Below are positions 14,039-26,133 of a stretch of DNA of 64,000 nucleotides, piece by piece. Below the pieces are notes generated by a model. It had not been told where the DNA came from and made no database searches. It saw only the letters and a program-made list of their open reading frames with translations. The stretch covers positions 27,949,638 through 28,013,637 of the forward strand of contig NC_034414.1 of NCBI RefSeq assembly GCF_002078875.1, written 5' to 3'. The position numbers and the translations under genes are program-made. Position 1 is the stretch's first letter, and each line of letters opens with the position of its first letter. The DNA is from Numida meleagris (Eukaryota > Chordata > Aves > Galliformes > Numididae).

Positions 14039-14328
14039 NNNNNNNNNNNNNNNNNNNNNNNNNNNNNNNNNNNNNNNNNNNNNNNNNNNNNNNNNNNNNN
14101 NNNNNNNNNNNNNNNNNNNNNNNNNNNNNNNNNNNNNNNNNNNNNNNNNNNNNNNNNNNNNNNNNNNNNNNNNNNNNNNNNNNNNNNNNNNNNNNNNNNN
14201 NNNNNNNNNNNNNNNNNNNNNNNNNNNNNNNNNNNNNNNNNNNNNNNNNNNNNNNNNNNNNNNNNNNNNNNNNNNNNNNNNNNNNNNNNNNNNNNNNNNN
14301 NNNNNNNNNNNNNNNNNNNNNNNNNNNN
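14039..14328. other. Assembly gap of 290 N
   Basis: An unbroken N run sits inside a very GC-rich CpG island. It removes the TTC9 N-terminus and start codon. The true length is unknown. Confidence 0.98.
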
Positions 14329-16701
14329 CCGCAGCGGGCACCGCCGCCCCCCGGAGAGCGCCGCGCGGCGTGGGTCCGCCCCGCAGCCTCGTGCCCCTAG
14401 CCTCGGCGCCCCTCTGCAGCCCGGGAGCGGCCTCGCCCTCCTGTCCCCTCCTCATCCCAATCCCCACCGCTCTCACCGTTCTCGTCCCACCACCCTCAGG
14501 GTGTGAGCCCTCACTTTGCTGCGTGGCACCGGGCAGCAGGTGGCTGTGTCCTCTTCATGAGGTCACCAGAGCCGTGTTCCAGCGGCTCACCAGCCCCCGG
14601 CGCCCACCCTTTGGGGGGTTTACATTTTTCTGGATCAGGTTTTCCCATTTTTTGACAAATGGGTGGATGCCCACTGATAGCCAGTTTGGGGGATCTGTGG
14701 GAGCGCTCTCTGCACGCACACACGAGAGCATTGCCATCAGCACCGGGCACGCACGGCTCAGGTGGGCTGAGTGCTGTGCAGCTCCGGGTCCTTTGGGTGC
14801 ACCGTGGCTGCAGGGTGCTTTGTCGGTCACACCTCATGCTGTAAAAGCAGAAGACGGATGAAAACACAGAGAGGCGTTTTCATCAGCCATGTAACCCTCC
14901 CATGTTGGAAGCGCAGGTGTGGGGCGGTGCGCTGGAGCTCTGCAACCCCGAGGAAGCTTCAAAATGGAGGCCCGAGTCTTTCTGTGAGATACGTGCAGCC
15001 TTGTGGCACTGAGCTGGTAAACAGCTCTGTGTTGGGGTGTCGGTGTGGGTGTGCAGCCGGTGGCTGGGTGACTCCTGCTCAGCAGTCAGCGCTTTGGACC
15101 TGGTGCAGTGGGGCTGCTGCCAGGCCTCTGGGCCTCACCACGGCTGTGGCTTCAGCTGCGAGTGCAGACATCTCAGGGAGCCTCACGGAGAAGCGGGTGG
15201 CACCGTACCCGTGGTAAAAGCATAATTTTGAAAATTAGAGCTAAGATACTCAGACGCAATTACCTGATTTCATGTGCTCTGATTTCCAGGTGCGCCGGCA
15301 GACCTGTCTCCGTGAAGCCTCATGTCCTGCAAACAGATGCTCAGCGTTCTCGGGTGCCTCATGCTGAGCACAGGATAAGACACGTGTGCTCCAAGTGTGT
15401 GTGGTGCAGAAGTCGGGAAGTCCTGCGAGGCAAAGAGGGGAGTAGCAGTCAGAATACAATTGATGTGTGGGACCTAAAAATTAAGGAAGGCATGTTCCTG
15501 CTGGGCAACGCTTTGTCCTCCTGCTCTTCACATTGTGCAAGGTAAGTTCACAGAACTCCAGAGGTTTCGTCTTACCGATATTGATTCCTGCTCAGGAGAA
15601 TCACAAGGACAATCTGTGTCACCTGCGCTGGAGCTCTGACGTTGCCAGGGGGAAAGAGGGAATGTTGCAGACGCTGCGTCCCTGGAGTCTGAGCAGCGCA
15701 GAAGCGGGGAGGGCATGGGCTCTGGGCGGGGTGCAGCAGCATGGCTGGGAGCTGGGGTTGGTTTGCCTGAGCCCATGGACATACGTGGTCTGGAGGCACT
15801 GAGACACACAGGGAACCCTTCCTTCTTTTCCTTCCTATGCATTAGTCTTTAAGGAAATCTTTGAGATTTCTTCCTTTGTTAACTGCTCTTCAGCGGGTGA
15901 CTGAGGCAAGCTGTGCAAAGCTGAAGTTCCTCCTACATGAAAGACTGGCAGTGCTCACTGCCACTGTGGGTGCCGGTGGGGACGGAAGAGGTCACAGAGT
16001 AATGGTGAAAGCAAGTGCTCCTCTTGGTATGGGCTATACTGGGTGTACTGTGCTGAGGCTTAGTCTCGAGTGCTGCCTAAGCACCCTGATGAGTTTTCTT
16101 CCAGAAATGTCCAAGCTCTCTTCCTGCAAGATTGTGGTGACTGTGAAGAGGGATGTCACAACTGCGTAAATCCAAAAATAGGTGATAGCAGCAGTGTCCA
16201 CTTGTTTGCTGTTTGCTGTCCAACTCTGTATTGATACCAGTGTCCCTCAGCTGAGGGCTGGATCTCCCATGCGGATGATGTAAAGCTGCCGTCAGGTTTA
16301 TGTAGGACAGGCAGCAAAGGTCAGAGTAGCCCATCAGCCCTGTCCTCCTGGAGAGGAGCTGAGCAATGCGCTGGTTGCGCAAAGATGCTTGAGAAACATT
16401 GCAGTGTCAGTCAGAGGAGCAACCACACTGGCTGCTTTTGGGGATGATCAGCACCTGTAGTGACACCCAGCTTGAAAACCTGACAGCACCAGAAAGAGCA
16501 GTTCTATGTACCACACAGGTGCGCCGTGCTGAGAGGTGCATGCATTCAGATAAAAGAAGGCCAGTTTGTAGCCCTCAGCTGTGTGCCATGGGATGAGGTC
16601 ACGGTGTTGGTCAGTGTCAGCTCCTGTGCCTGTTGGTGAGGTTTTGTCCATAGCAGTACAGCGCTTATCTGTCTCGTTCCGTGCTGGCTGGGGCGTGCTG
16701 A

Positions 16702-16729
16702 CTGTCTGTCTGTCTGTGTGTCTGTCTGC
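16702..16729. repeat. (TCTG)n / (TGTC)n microsatellite
   Basis: About six or seven tetranucleotide units, interrupted once by GTGTG. Confidence 0.9.
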
Positions 16730-17285
16730 TTACCCCTAGGTGCAGCAGAGCCAGCAGCTGCCTGGGTGTGCCTGTCTCTCCTCCTCCACACGTGGAGGAT
16801 TTCCTCAGCACATTCCAAATGTGTACGCTCGCATTGCTTTATTATTGTTATTATTCTGCAGCAGCCACATGCCTCATAGTGGTATTTTAGGATTTGTGAC
16901 TCACTAAACCATAATTTCCTGCTCATAGCCTACCTGAAATTAATTGTCTTGGTGGGGTCCCATTTGCAGCGGGGAGATGCGCTACTGGGTGAAACTGGAA
17001 ATATGGAGAAAGATGCAGGGCATGGAGCCACAAGATCCTCAGACCTTCTGGCTGCGATGATTTGTCTCTGCCCAAATGGGTGATTAACTGACAGGCAGAC
17101 GGAGGGCAGATTCCTCACATTTCTGGACAGTGCTGTAAAGAACAGAGTGTGAGCTAAGCAGGCAGAGCACCTGTCTTTGTGGCTGCACTGTTCTAGCTGG
17201 GTGTGAATTTGCTGCATCATTTCTGGTGTTGGTTAGATTTTTACCAGTTACGACTTTTACGGCCGCTATGAGGTCTCAAATCTAA

Positions 17286-17480
17286 ATCAGAAAATCATAG
17301 AATAGAATTCTAGGATCGTTTGAGTTGGAAGGGACCCTTAAAGGCCATCTAGCCCCTGCAATGAACAGGGACACCCACAGCTAGATCAGGGTGCTCAGAG
17401 CTCTGTCCAGCCTGACATTGAGTGTCTCCAGGGATGAAGCATCCACCACCTCTCTTGGCAACCTGTTCCATTGCCTCACT
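17286..17480 (-). mobile_element. CR1 LINE 3' end with ORF2 C-terminus remnant
   Basis: It begins with aatcatagaatag, the reverse complement of the CR1 terminal repeat, then runs gagttggaagggaccc and onwards through the CR1 3' sequence. On the minus strand at about 17384-17473 it still encodes WNRLPREVVDASSLETL, the conserved end of the CR1 reverse transcriptase frame. The upstream part of the element is missing. A short AT-rich repeat (tatatctatatg) at 17480-17510 interrupts or follows it. Confidence 0.85.
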
Positions 17481-20400
17481 ATATATCTATATGTAAATCT
17501 ATATATGTTCAAAACAGATATCAGTTTGGAAAGCAGTACAGGCTGTAAGGCCCATCCCAACAGTCCTTGTCCGTGCACTGACTTTGATGGAACTGGTGGT
17601 GGTGTGAGAGTTGTCCCACCAAGTCCTTATGGACAGCTGGAGAGGCAAATCTCACTCCTCCCCAGATGAACCCAAACCAGGCTGTGATGAAAATGGTGCC
17701 GAGTCCCTGTGAATGGTAGAAGAGATTCCTGCCTGCCGCCATTCAGTTGGAAAGAGAATTCCCAGCCTGCCCTCAGCCTCCAGCACGCACAGCTGCTGCT
17801 GCTAAAGTCTGTCACCAGCTTAGTCAATCATCCATTATTTATTTCCAAATCGTATGTAAAGCTCTGCACCACAGCCTTTAGTCCACCTACGAGGAAAAGA
17901 AGAGACGGAGCTTCTGAAAGACCTGGGAAAACAAAGGCAGAGAAGTCTCTGAAATTCTTTGCTTGGGAGATTGTCACATGTAGTTACATCTAAAGAAGAG
18001 AGGAAAGGGAAATAAAATCATATGCAAGAAGGGGTTGCCGCCTCGGTGCATATTCCTTTGATCTCTCCGTGTCGCTTGTTGCAGTTGATTTCTGTTAGCC
18101 CTGGAGATCCTTTGTTTACAAGTGTTCCTCAGACACAAAGCGCTTCCCTCATGCATGTTTCCCTGCAGCCTGGGCCATGTGTGCGGCTGGTCAACAGTCC
18201 CTGCTGGCTGCCTGCTGGAGAGCGGGTTCCTGGCACCAAGGAAGAACAGAGAACAGAGATGTTTGCAGGCAAACAAGAGCGTCTTTGTGACAAGCCATTC
18301 GTTAGGCATGTAGATGAGCAGCGTCTTTGTCACAGAAATGTTTGCTGATGAAAAACATTAAGAGGTAGAAGGTAAAACAGAACAGCTGCTCAGAGTGAGG
18401 ATGAGTGTTCCAGATTCTGCTTTTAACATACTGGATTCCTTCTTTTTCATAAAGATGGTGGCAGAGTGCAGCCTGAGAGCCTTGGCTCTGGAGGCCGAAT
18501 CAAACCTGTGTCATCATTCCAAGGTGGTTTTTTTGCGCTTTAATTAAGAATGAGTTCTCTGATTTGTAGAACTGTTCGGTTGCACCAGAAGAGAAGAGAA
18601 TGTTGCCACAAAGTTTGAGAAACCTTTTTAATCTCCTAGGATCTAGGACAGGCCACCTGCACACTGCAGTTACAATCTGCTGGGTCAGCCCTGGAGCTCT
18701 GGTAGCGCTCTTGCACTGTGCTCAGTCCGGACTGGAGAGTAGAGAGGTTGGTTCCTCTGTTGTGTGCAAAATGAGTAGATGTGTGGAAAAAAAACCATCT
18801 TCCTTATCAGGCAAGTGCTGAGAATTACAAAGTAGGCACTCCTGTATCTTTTGCCCCTCATTTTTCCTTTACTTTATCTACCAGCATCCAAGACTGTCCT
18901 AGTTCTGAAGGTACATCTACGCCATACAAAAGAGCACAGTGAGGGGTTTTTGAATTAGCAGTGACCTAGATCTGAGCTCAGAACAAAGGTTTCCTGAGAC
19001 CCCGTGGAAGGAAGCAGACTCACTGTCAGACCAGCTGTTGCTGCCCTGGGAAGACATGCCAGACTGCCCCACGTTACACCACGGCATCAAGGACTGTGTC
19101 TCTGTGCATCAACCTCCTGCTGTTGCTGGCAGGGGACATGCTTGGGCCCTTCTTGAAGGTGAAGTCACCCACCTCTCATTCCTGGACCGCCAAAGCACTG
19201 CACATTGTGCAGCATTAATGGGGAATAGGGGACTGCCCAGGTGAAAGGCAGGCAGCTCGAGGCTGGTAGGGATCACGTCACTGGATGAGGTGTACCGGAG
19301 GACGCTTGCCTTCAAATCTGTACAGGAGCGAGGAGGAGGTCAGCTGAGTATGAGTCAAACCCAATAATGTGCAAATATAACTGGAACATGGATTACTGAA
19401 CAACCTAAATAGCCTCCTAACATTCACTGACGCCCCATGTATCCCAAATGGCTGGCACTCAGAAGAGATACGCGGCTCCGGTTACACACCTTGCTCACAC
19501 CTGCAGGATCAGGCAGGGGTTGTGACCACCCTCCAGGACAAGTGCGCCTTTTTCATAACTCACCAGTTACTAACATAACTAACACCAGAATCACTGGGCT
19601 TGCCTCGCACGTGTAGCTGTAACTCTCATTCAGTTGAATTCTTCCACAATAACAGGCAGGATCAAGTGTGCATCCAACTACACCTAAGCTTAGAGAAAGG
19701 TCCCTCTCAGCTTGATAGCTCAACCCTATCACTGTTTATGAGATTAAAAATGAAGAGTGGGATCAAATGGGGACATTTGTGCTTCTAATCGCTTACAGCT
19801 TACCCACCTTACAGCTGAACTGCAGGAGGAAAGCTGTGAGCGCTCATTTCACAGAGCAAGCAGACCTGCTAGGAGAGTGGCTGCTTCTCTGAGACCCATC
19901 CCAGCAACATGTGAAGGAGTTAAGATCTCACAACAAGCAGAGGTGTCTGGAAAGATCCTGGTTTGGCCAAGCCTTTGAAAACCAGGGCTTCCTTGAGTGG
20001 TCTCACTGTGGCATCCGGTTTTATTGTCCCTCTGTCAAGGTGGAGGTGCAGTAGTTGGCCACTTTGTTGTGCCTGACCACGAGCAGAATGCTGTCCTCTG
20101 GACAGGACATCAGTGTACCAAACACAGCTGGCTGGAGTGATGGCAGTGGGAAGGGCTGTGCGGTTCTCCTGCCTATTCTCACATTTTTCTGCAAGCCATG
20201 GTGGTGACCCAGCGAGCGGCCCCAAGGAAGCACAGGCTCACTCAGGGTGTGTGGTCAGCCATGCAGTAAATGGTGCTCTCTGCTAAGTGAGCACTTAGCC
20301 ACTCTACTGGTGCATCGGGAGGCCCTGCCATTCAGCCGGCTGTGCTATCTTTGGAAGAGGTGAGATCAAGGTGTTTCACTCTCCTGATCTTTAATGTGCT

Positions 20401-22522
20401 TGTGCTGTTACTGAGTTGGGAATGTAGGCTGCAGGTCCTGGGTCAAATTTCAGTGCAAATGCATTCCCATTTACTTTTCCAGTTGGATGTAGTTAGTCTG
20501 CTCGCTGTTCTCTCTGTCCGAACATGCTGAGGGTGCTGCAGTGCACAGCTGAGCAGATGGATCCTTTCGTCCCAGAGACAGATCCATGGCTCAGCACAGG
20601 GATTCTTATATCTACAGAAGTGCTTGAGTGCAAGCTGCAGTGTAAACTGAAGATCTTTAAGGCCATTTTGCACATGGATGGCTGATCTGCTCAAAAGAAA
20701 GCAGAAGCAGGGAAATAGGCTCTAAAAAAAGGAATGCTTCTTGTATCCCCAACATTCATCATCCTGCAGCAGCATGTGGGGTTTTCCTGAGGACACACAA
20801 TCCCAGATTTGCTAGAAATAAATTTGTGAGCTCTGGTGAGCGCAAAGCCCCAGACAGCATGGTTGCAGGCTTACCATCTGTGCGTTACTCTAGGCCTGTA
20901 GTTCACATTGTGGGGTTCTCAGCTTTGTTCTTTTGTTGTAAGAATGGTTCTGTTCCCACCGAGGCAGCTTTCCAGGCCAGATCCATCTCCCAGGACACTG
21001 CAGTGATGGAAGGTGGCCAGTACAGTGTGGTATCGGTATAATCCTGTGTGCAGTGCAGTGGAAGTTTAAATGAGCCTTAAGTGAAGAAATAGCATTGCTT
21101 CATCCTGCAGAGAGGAGAGGAGTTCCAGTGAGCCTGGGTCTATGCAAAGCTTTCAGACTCATTCAGAGGAGCCACGTGATGCTGCAAATATGAGGTCCCA
21201 AGTGTGGACATGTAGAGATTACCACTATCACTGCTTAATCGAAGCTCACCGAGGATTTCACCGCTGAAAGTTAGCATTTATATAGTGATTCCTGCAACAC
21301 ACTGCCATTGCATTGTAATACTGATTTTAAAGGTATTTATTTTCCTGTAAGCTGTTTGGCACAGTTGATTATTAGCTTTATCGCCCTGAGGAGAGTCTGA
21401 AGAGCAGCCTTCATGGCCCTGCTTGTCTGAACCCAGCTGTCACTATAATGTCTTAGCCTCGAGCAGCAGTGTCCTGGCAGTTCAGGAAAGGGTGGCTTTC
21501 TGTTGTTGAGGAGATTTTGGCTGCTCTCTTGGCTTTTGAATTTTCTCTCATGTTTTGAGATTTTTCCTTGTTTGTACCTGCCCTGTGCCTATCGGTCAGA
21601 ATAAGCCAGGTAAAACAAGGTAGTTTCAATGCAGTGTTTCCAAATTTCTCAAAAAAAGAGGACAGGTTCAAGCTACATTTGTGATCCTCTTTCCTTATCC
21701 TACACTCACCTTGGAGGATCAGAGTATGAAAATCATTACAAAGTACAGCACATGCTGTCAGAGAGCTGTGGGAAGTTGCTGCTGTGAGCATCTCAAGCTG
21801 GAAATTCCTTTGTCTTGGGCTGCGGCTATGAGATTCCTGTCTTCCTTCATACATCAATAATGTCTCCTCCTTTGTAATGTCATATTTAAAAATTTTACTG
21901 TATACGACTTCTACTAAAACCAGGGATATAGTCCTGATAGATGTTGGAAGTGGAAGATGAAAGTAATTTTTTTATTCCAGTCCATTGTTTATTTAAAATA
22001 CTACATGGTATCAAGGCAAACAGCAGTTAAATACTAGTTAGGGAAAAGAGCAAATATATTTTCTGCAAGGATTTTGAAAACAGAGAATCAATGGTGTGAA
22101 GAGCACCAGATGCCCCGGAGAAGGAACTCTGAAATCAGAGGCAGTGAGAATAAGAAAGAACAAAGATAGTGTGGAAAAAGGAAAAGATGAAGGAAAGGGA
22201 TGTCTTGGATAAGGAAGAAAAAGGAAAATGCTACAGTAAAACAGTACCTTTGTACTTCAGGGAAGAAGCAGTGGATGGTTGAAGATGGAGCTGGTGCAAC
22301 TTCTTGAAAGCTGAACTGATGGCTGGAATCCTTGTGAAAAACATCATTTTGTGTGCCACAGCAGCACAGGTGTGAGGAAGCAAACCTGAGCGTCAGTGGC
22401 AGTGAAAAATCCCTGCTGAGTCATAAAGAGGCAAAATGTGCAAAACCATTTGATCTGTCCAGTAGCATTTGGTATCCAGACAACTGTTCCCTGGAGAAGC
22501 CAATTTAATCCTAGATTAATTT

Positions 22523-22545
22523 AAAAAAAAAAAAAAAAAAAAAAA
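22523..22545. repeat. Poly(A) tract
   Basis: About 23 uninterrupted A. No retroposed gene is recognisable next to it. Confidence 0.9.
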
Positions 22546-24268
22546 GCCAACCTTTTTTTAGTAATCCCTCCAGTAGTAAGCAGGATTTCTGAGACCTGAC
22601 TCACTGTGTTCTTCAGATAAATCTGTGAAATTACATGCAATGATTGTTTTCCAGTCTATACTGGAGGTGGATTGTAGTCAAGAGTCCAAAAGTGATCTGT
22701 GCTGGACCACTACCAAAAAAAGGTACACGCTATTCCCGAATGAGTAGCCAAATGTACCAAGATGGACACAGTGGAGAGAGGTGGTTAAGGAGAAAACCAG
22801 TTTTCTAAATGGGCACAAATAGCATTAGAGTCTGAAAGGATCTTTGATTGCCTTTCTGGAAAAGCATGAATACATGCAAGCAGAAGTACATAATACCTAA
22901 TCTTTTCTACTGCATTTGTAGCAGAATAACAAAAGCACAGTAACAGCAGTCCTTTAGTTCCACCACATCTGGTCCTGAGCCCATGCAGAGAATGGAGTAG
23001 TGTGCAGCCTGATTGTTCATTACTGTGGCTTCATCTGCCCCAGCTAAAGTCAGGAAGGCACAACTTCCACAAAGATGGACTTGCAAAATCCTTCTTGCAT
23101 AAATTCAGAGGACTGTGCACATAACAGTGAAGTATGTGGGCATATGGGACAGATTTTCTTGGGGCTTGTCAGCAAATCTGCCAAGTCTGCAGCTTTCTAG
23201 GTTTTCGTCGTGCCGAGGTCAGATGCGGTGTATGAGGAATTCATCTGAAACCAGAAGGTGAGCCAAGAACAGGCCTGACATCAAAACGTGACCTTGTCTT
23301 GTTCTCATTATTCCCATAATTTATATTAGCCAAATATATATCGACTGAACAGAAAGAAAATCAATACTTTTCCTCCAAAATGAAAATATCTATGTCAATA
23401 TAGGTTATAAAATTGCTCATGTGACCTCCTTAATATTTATAATGCAGATTTGTAGGGCTGTTTTGGCACTTGTCAAATCAAAAGATCAAAAGGCAAATTG
23501 TGTCACACACAAAAAAAACAAGCCAACGATAAGCAATAAGCGTTTTGCATTCTTCCTTTTTCAGCACACAACTGGAACTTTGCAAGCAGTAATATTGCTT
23601 AATGTACTACATTTCATATTCACCATTTTGAAAGCGAGAATGAGCTATTGCAGTCATCTGTTCTGATCTCCTCTGTAAAACAGGTAATACAATCTTAACT
23701 GGTGGTCTGTGATTACGGTTTCTTATTTTTATTTGAGCTCTGAAATTTATTTATGAAGACACTGGGTTCTGACTTCAAATATTCCAGGGTTTTTGATGGC
23801 TTATTCTAGGGGCTGATTACCGTCATTATTTTGTCTTACCAAGTCTGTCTTCTTTCAGCTTCTAATCATCAGATCTTGAGTACTTTTTTTTCTGCTAGAT
23901 TACACAGGTGGCTACTGTAACAAAAAAATCTTTTGTCTTGATAGCTATTTGTTGATTTATGATGGTCTGTTCTTGATTTCTTTTGGTTAAGCTAAATAGA
24001 CCAAGTTACTCTAATCTTTTGCTAAAAATTGAGGTTTTCTAAACTACTCGTCAGTTCTTGGCTCTTTTCTGAACTCCTTTCTTAAATACCTCCTAAGTGC
24101 AGACACTGGAACTAAACTCTGTTGTCACCTGTAATTTCATTATTCCCCAATTCTGCCCAATAATCCTCGCTTCAAAATAGGTATTATACTCACCTTTTAA
24201 AGCATAACTGACTTGTTCATTTATTTCCTTTTAAGTATTCTAAAATTTTCAGGGCATCTTAAGTTTTT

Positions 24269-24292
24269 TCCAGGGAAATACATTTCCCTGGA
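24269..24292. repeat. 24-bp near-perfect palindrome
   Basis: TCCAGGGAAAT (24269-24279) and its exact reverse complement (24282-24292) are separated by two bases. It is unlikely by chance at this length and is located in intergenic DNA. Confidence 0.8.
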
Positions 24293-25307
24293 GGTGAATT
24301 TCACCAACTAAATAACAGATTATTGAAGGACAATATTAGAATGTCCTCTGTGTGAAGACTCTTTGTCATCTACTGTAATTTTTTTGCATTTGGTAAATGA
24401 AACATTTTTTGCTTCACCAGACCTGGATAGTGCTGATTTTTGCATACTGATTTTTTAAAGTTAGAATTTCATAAAAGACAAACACAAATGCCATACCAGA
24501 ATGTACATGTGGTAAATAAGACTGATCTCATTTCTCAGCCAATTTTGCCTGGTGAGATTTATTTTGCAACAAACCAAGTTGATTGGTATTGACCACGCCT
24601 CTGTTTGCTTCTCCTGCACCTCCTGTGAACTAGCCCCTGATTCTGCTGGGATCAGGGTCAATCTAACTAGTCTGGAGTCACTCTGGTATTAATGTCAGCC
24701 CCATTTAACAATGGACAAAACAAGACAACAAGACTATTTTTCAGTATCGAGACACTGGAAATTCTAGAAGATCTCAGGAAAAAAAAAATCAATACTAGGA
24801 GCCCTACTAGCTCTTAAGTCAACTCCTGTAATAATCTCTTTTGATACCTTGGAGAGTAATGAAATCAGACAGGAAGCAACACAGGCTTATACCATAAAAT
24901 ACTTGTTAGGACTTGTCACTGTGACAATGAGTCAACATACTATTATCAAAGGTATGACTTGGAAACTTACATTCATTTTTGATTCTCAAACTGGTGGTGC
25001 CTACTGAAACTTTCTGATTTCTACAGCTCCAGCCATTTGTGTGTGCTTCAGCTATATGGTACCAAAGCTTCACAATGAAAAGGAAAGTCAATTCAGTGAC
25101 TTCAGAGAGTTTCTGCAATAACTGGCAATATTATTTAGGCACATAGGACAGGCAGGGTCTGTATGAGTAATAACTTCAGTGTCCAGATTTCATTCAATTC
25201 ATATTCAATTGCTTTTCAATCAAGGACTGTTTGCACATGAGAATTGGTCAAGAAAAATCTCTTGTTGGGCTGTTGCCTCTCTTTTGGAAGTCATGGAATT
25301 ATTTGTC

Positions 25308-25841
25308 TGTCATGGTTTTATGATTCTTGGTTATTGGTATTCCACATCATAACATCAAGTAGTGGATGTACCTGGTTCTCAGAAGAGAAGGACTACTACA
25401 GTCGCCACGGTACTTTTCTCCTCTGTTACCATTTTCCGGCCAGAGGGAAAAGATAAAAGCTCGCAGTATAAAAAGCTTGCAGATCACGAGACCTCGTCCC
25501 TTTTTTCTGCCCGTCTCTCGTCTTGGCAGCACCTCGCTCTCCAGCCGTCTTATCGTCGGTAGTAGAGTAAGGCCTACCTTGATTTTGGGACATTCTCTCT
25601 CTCTGTATTGGATTGATCAGCTTAAATTATAATTATATTGTATTATAGTGTGTTGTTTTGCGTTCCAATATCTTATTTAGTAAATTAGTTTGTTTCTCCT
25701 CAGATTGTTGCCGCTGTTCTTTGCTCTCAGGGCCATCTCCTTACCCTTTCCCCCTTTTTCCCTTTTTCCTGGGGTGTGGGCCCGTGGATCCCCCGCCCCC
25801 TTCGTCACGGAACCGGGCCGAACGCCCGTAAACCATTGACA
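25308..25841 (+). mobile_element. Solo LTR of an endogenous retrovirus
   Basis: The element starts TGTCATGGTTT and ends AAACCATTGACA, a long terminal inverted match bounded by TG and CA as in retroviral LTRs. Inside, TATAAAA at 25467-25473 could serve as the promoter, followed by a C/T-rich part and a GC-rich end unlike the AT-rich surroundings. No primer-binding site, gag, pol or env follows, so it is a solo LTR. TTGTC occurs at 25303-25307 and again at 25845-25849, suggesting a target duplication with a 3-base offset. No AATAAA is visible. The family was not determined. Confidence 0.75.
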
Positions 25842-26098
25842 GTGTTGTCATCACAATCGAGAAACACCAGTACTGAAAAACGTAGAGTAGTCAGAAGAAT
25901 AAGCTGTGCTTGACCTTATTAGCAATATCACTCATTCTGTACTGCGAGGCTTTGGGGATGGTGGGAATTGAGCCAGTCTGCTGGGAGTCATGGGATATGC
26001 TGCAACTGTCTCCTGGTTGTTTACTTGCTAACTTATTTAATTAGTTTAGTTTCTTGATTATTATTCTTTCTGCTTAAGTGCTCTCCCCAAAGTAACTC

Positions 26099-26133
26099 AT
26101 ATATACACACACATATATATATACATATATATA
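26099..26133. repeat. (AT)n/(AC)n microsatellite
   Basis: Alternating AT and AC dinucleotides (atatatacacacacatatatat and on), about 35 bases. Confidence 0.9.

Noticed and set aside
21453..21857. 134-codon minus-strand frame
   Set aside because: No recognisable domain, low-complexity polar composition at one end, not supported by flanking signals.
25362..25632. Short coding frames inside the LTR
   Set aside because: LTR sequence; frames are short and match no retroviral protein.
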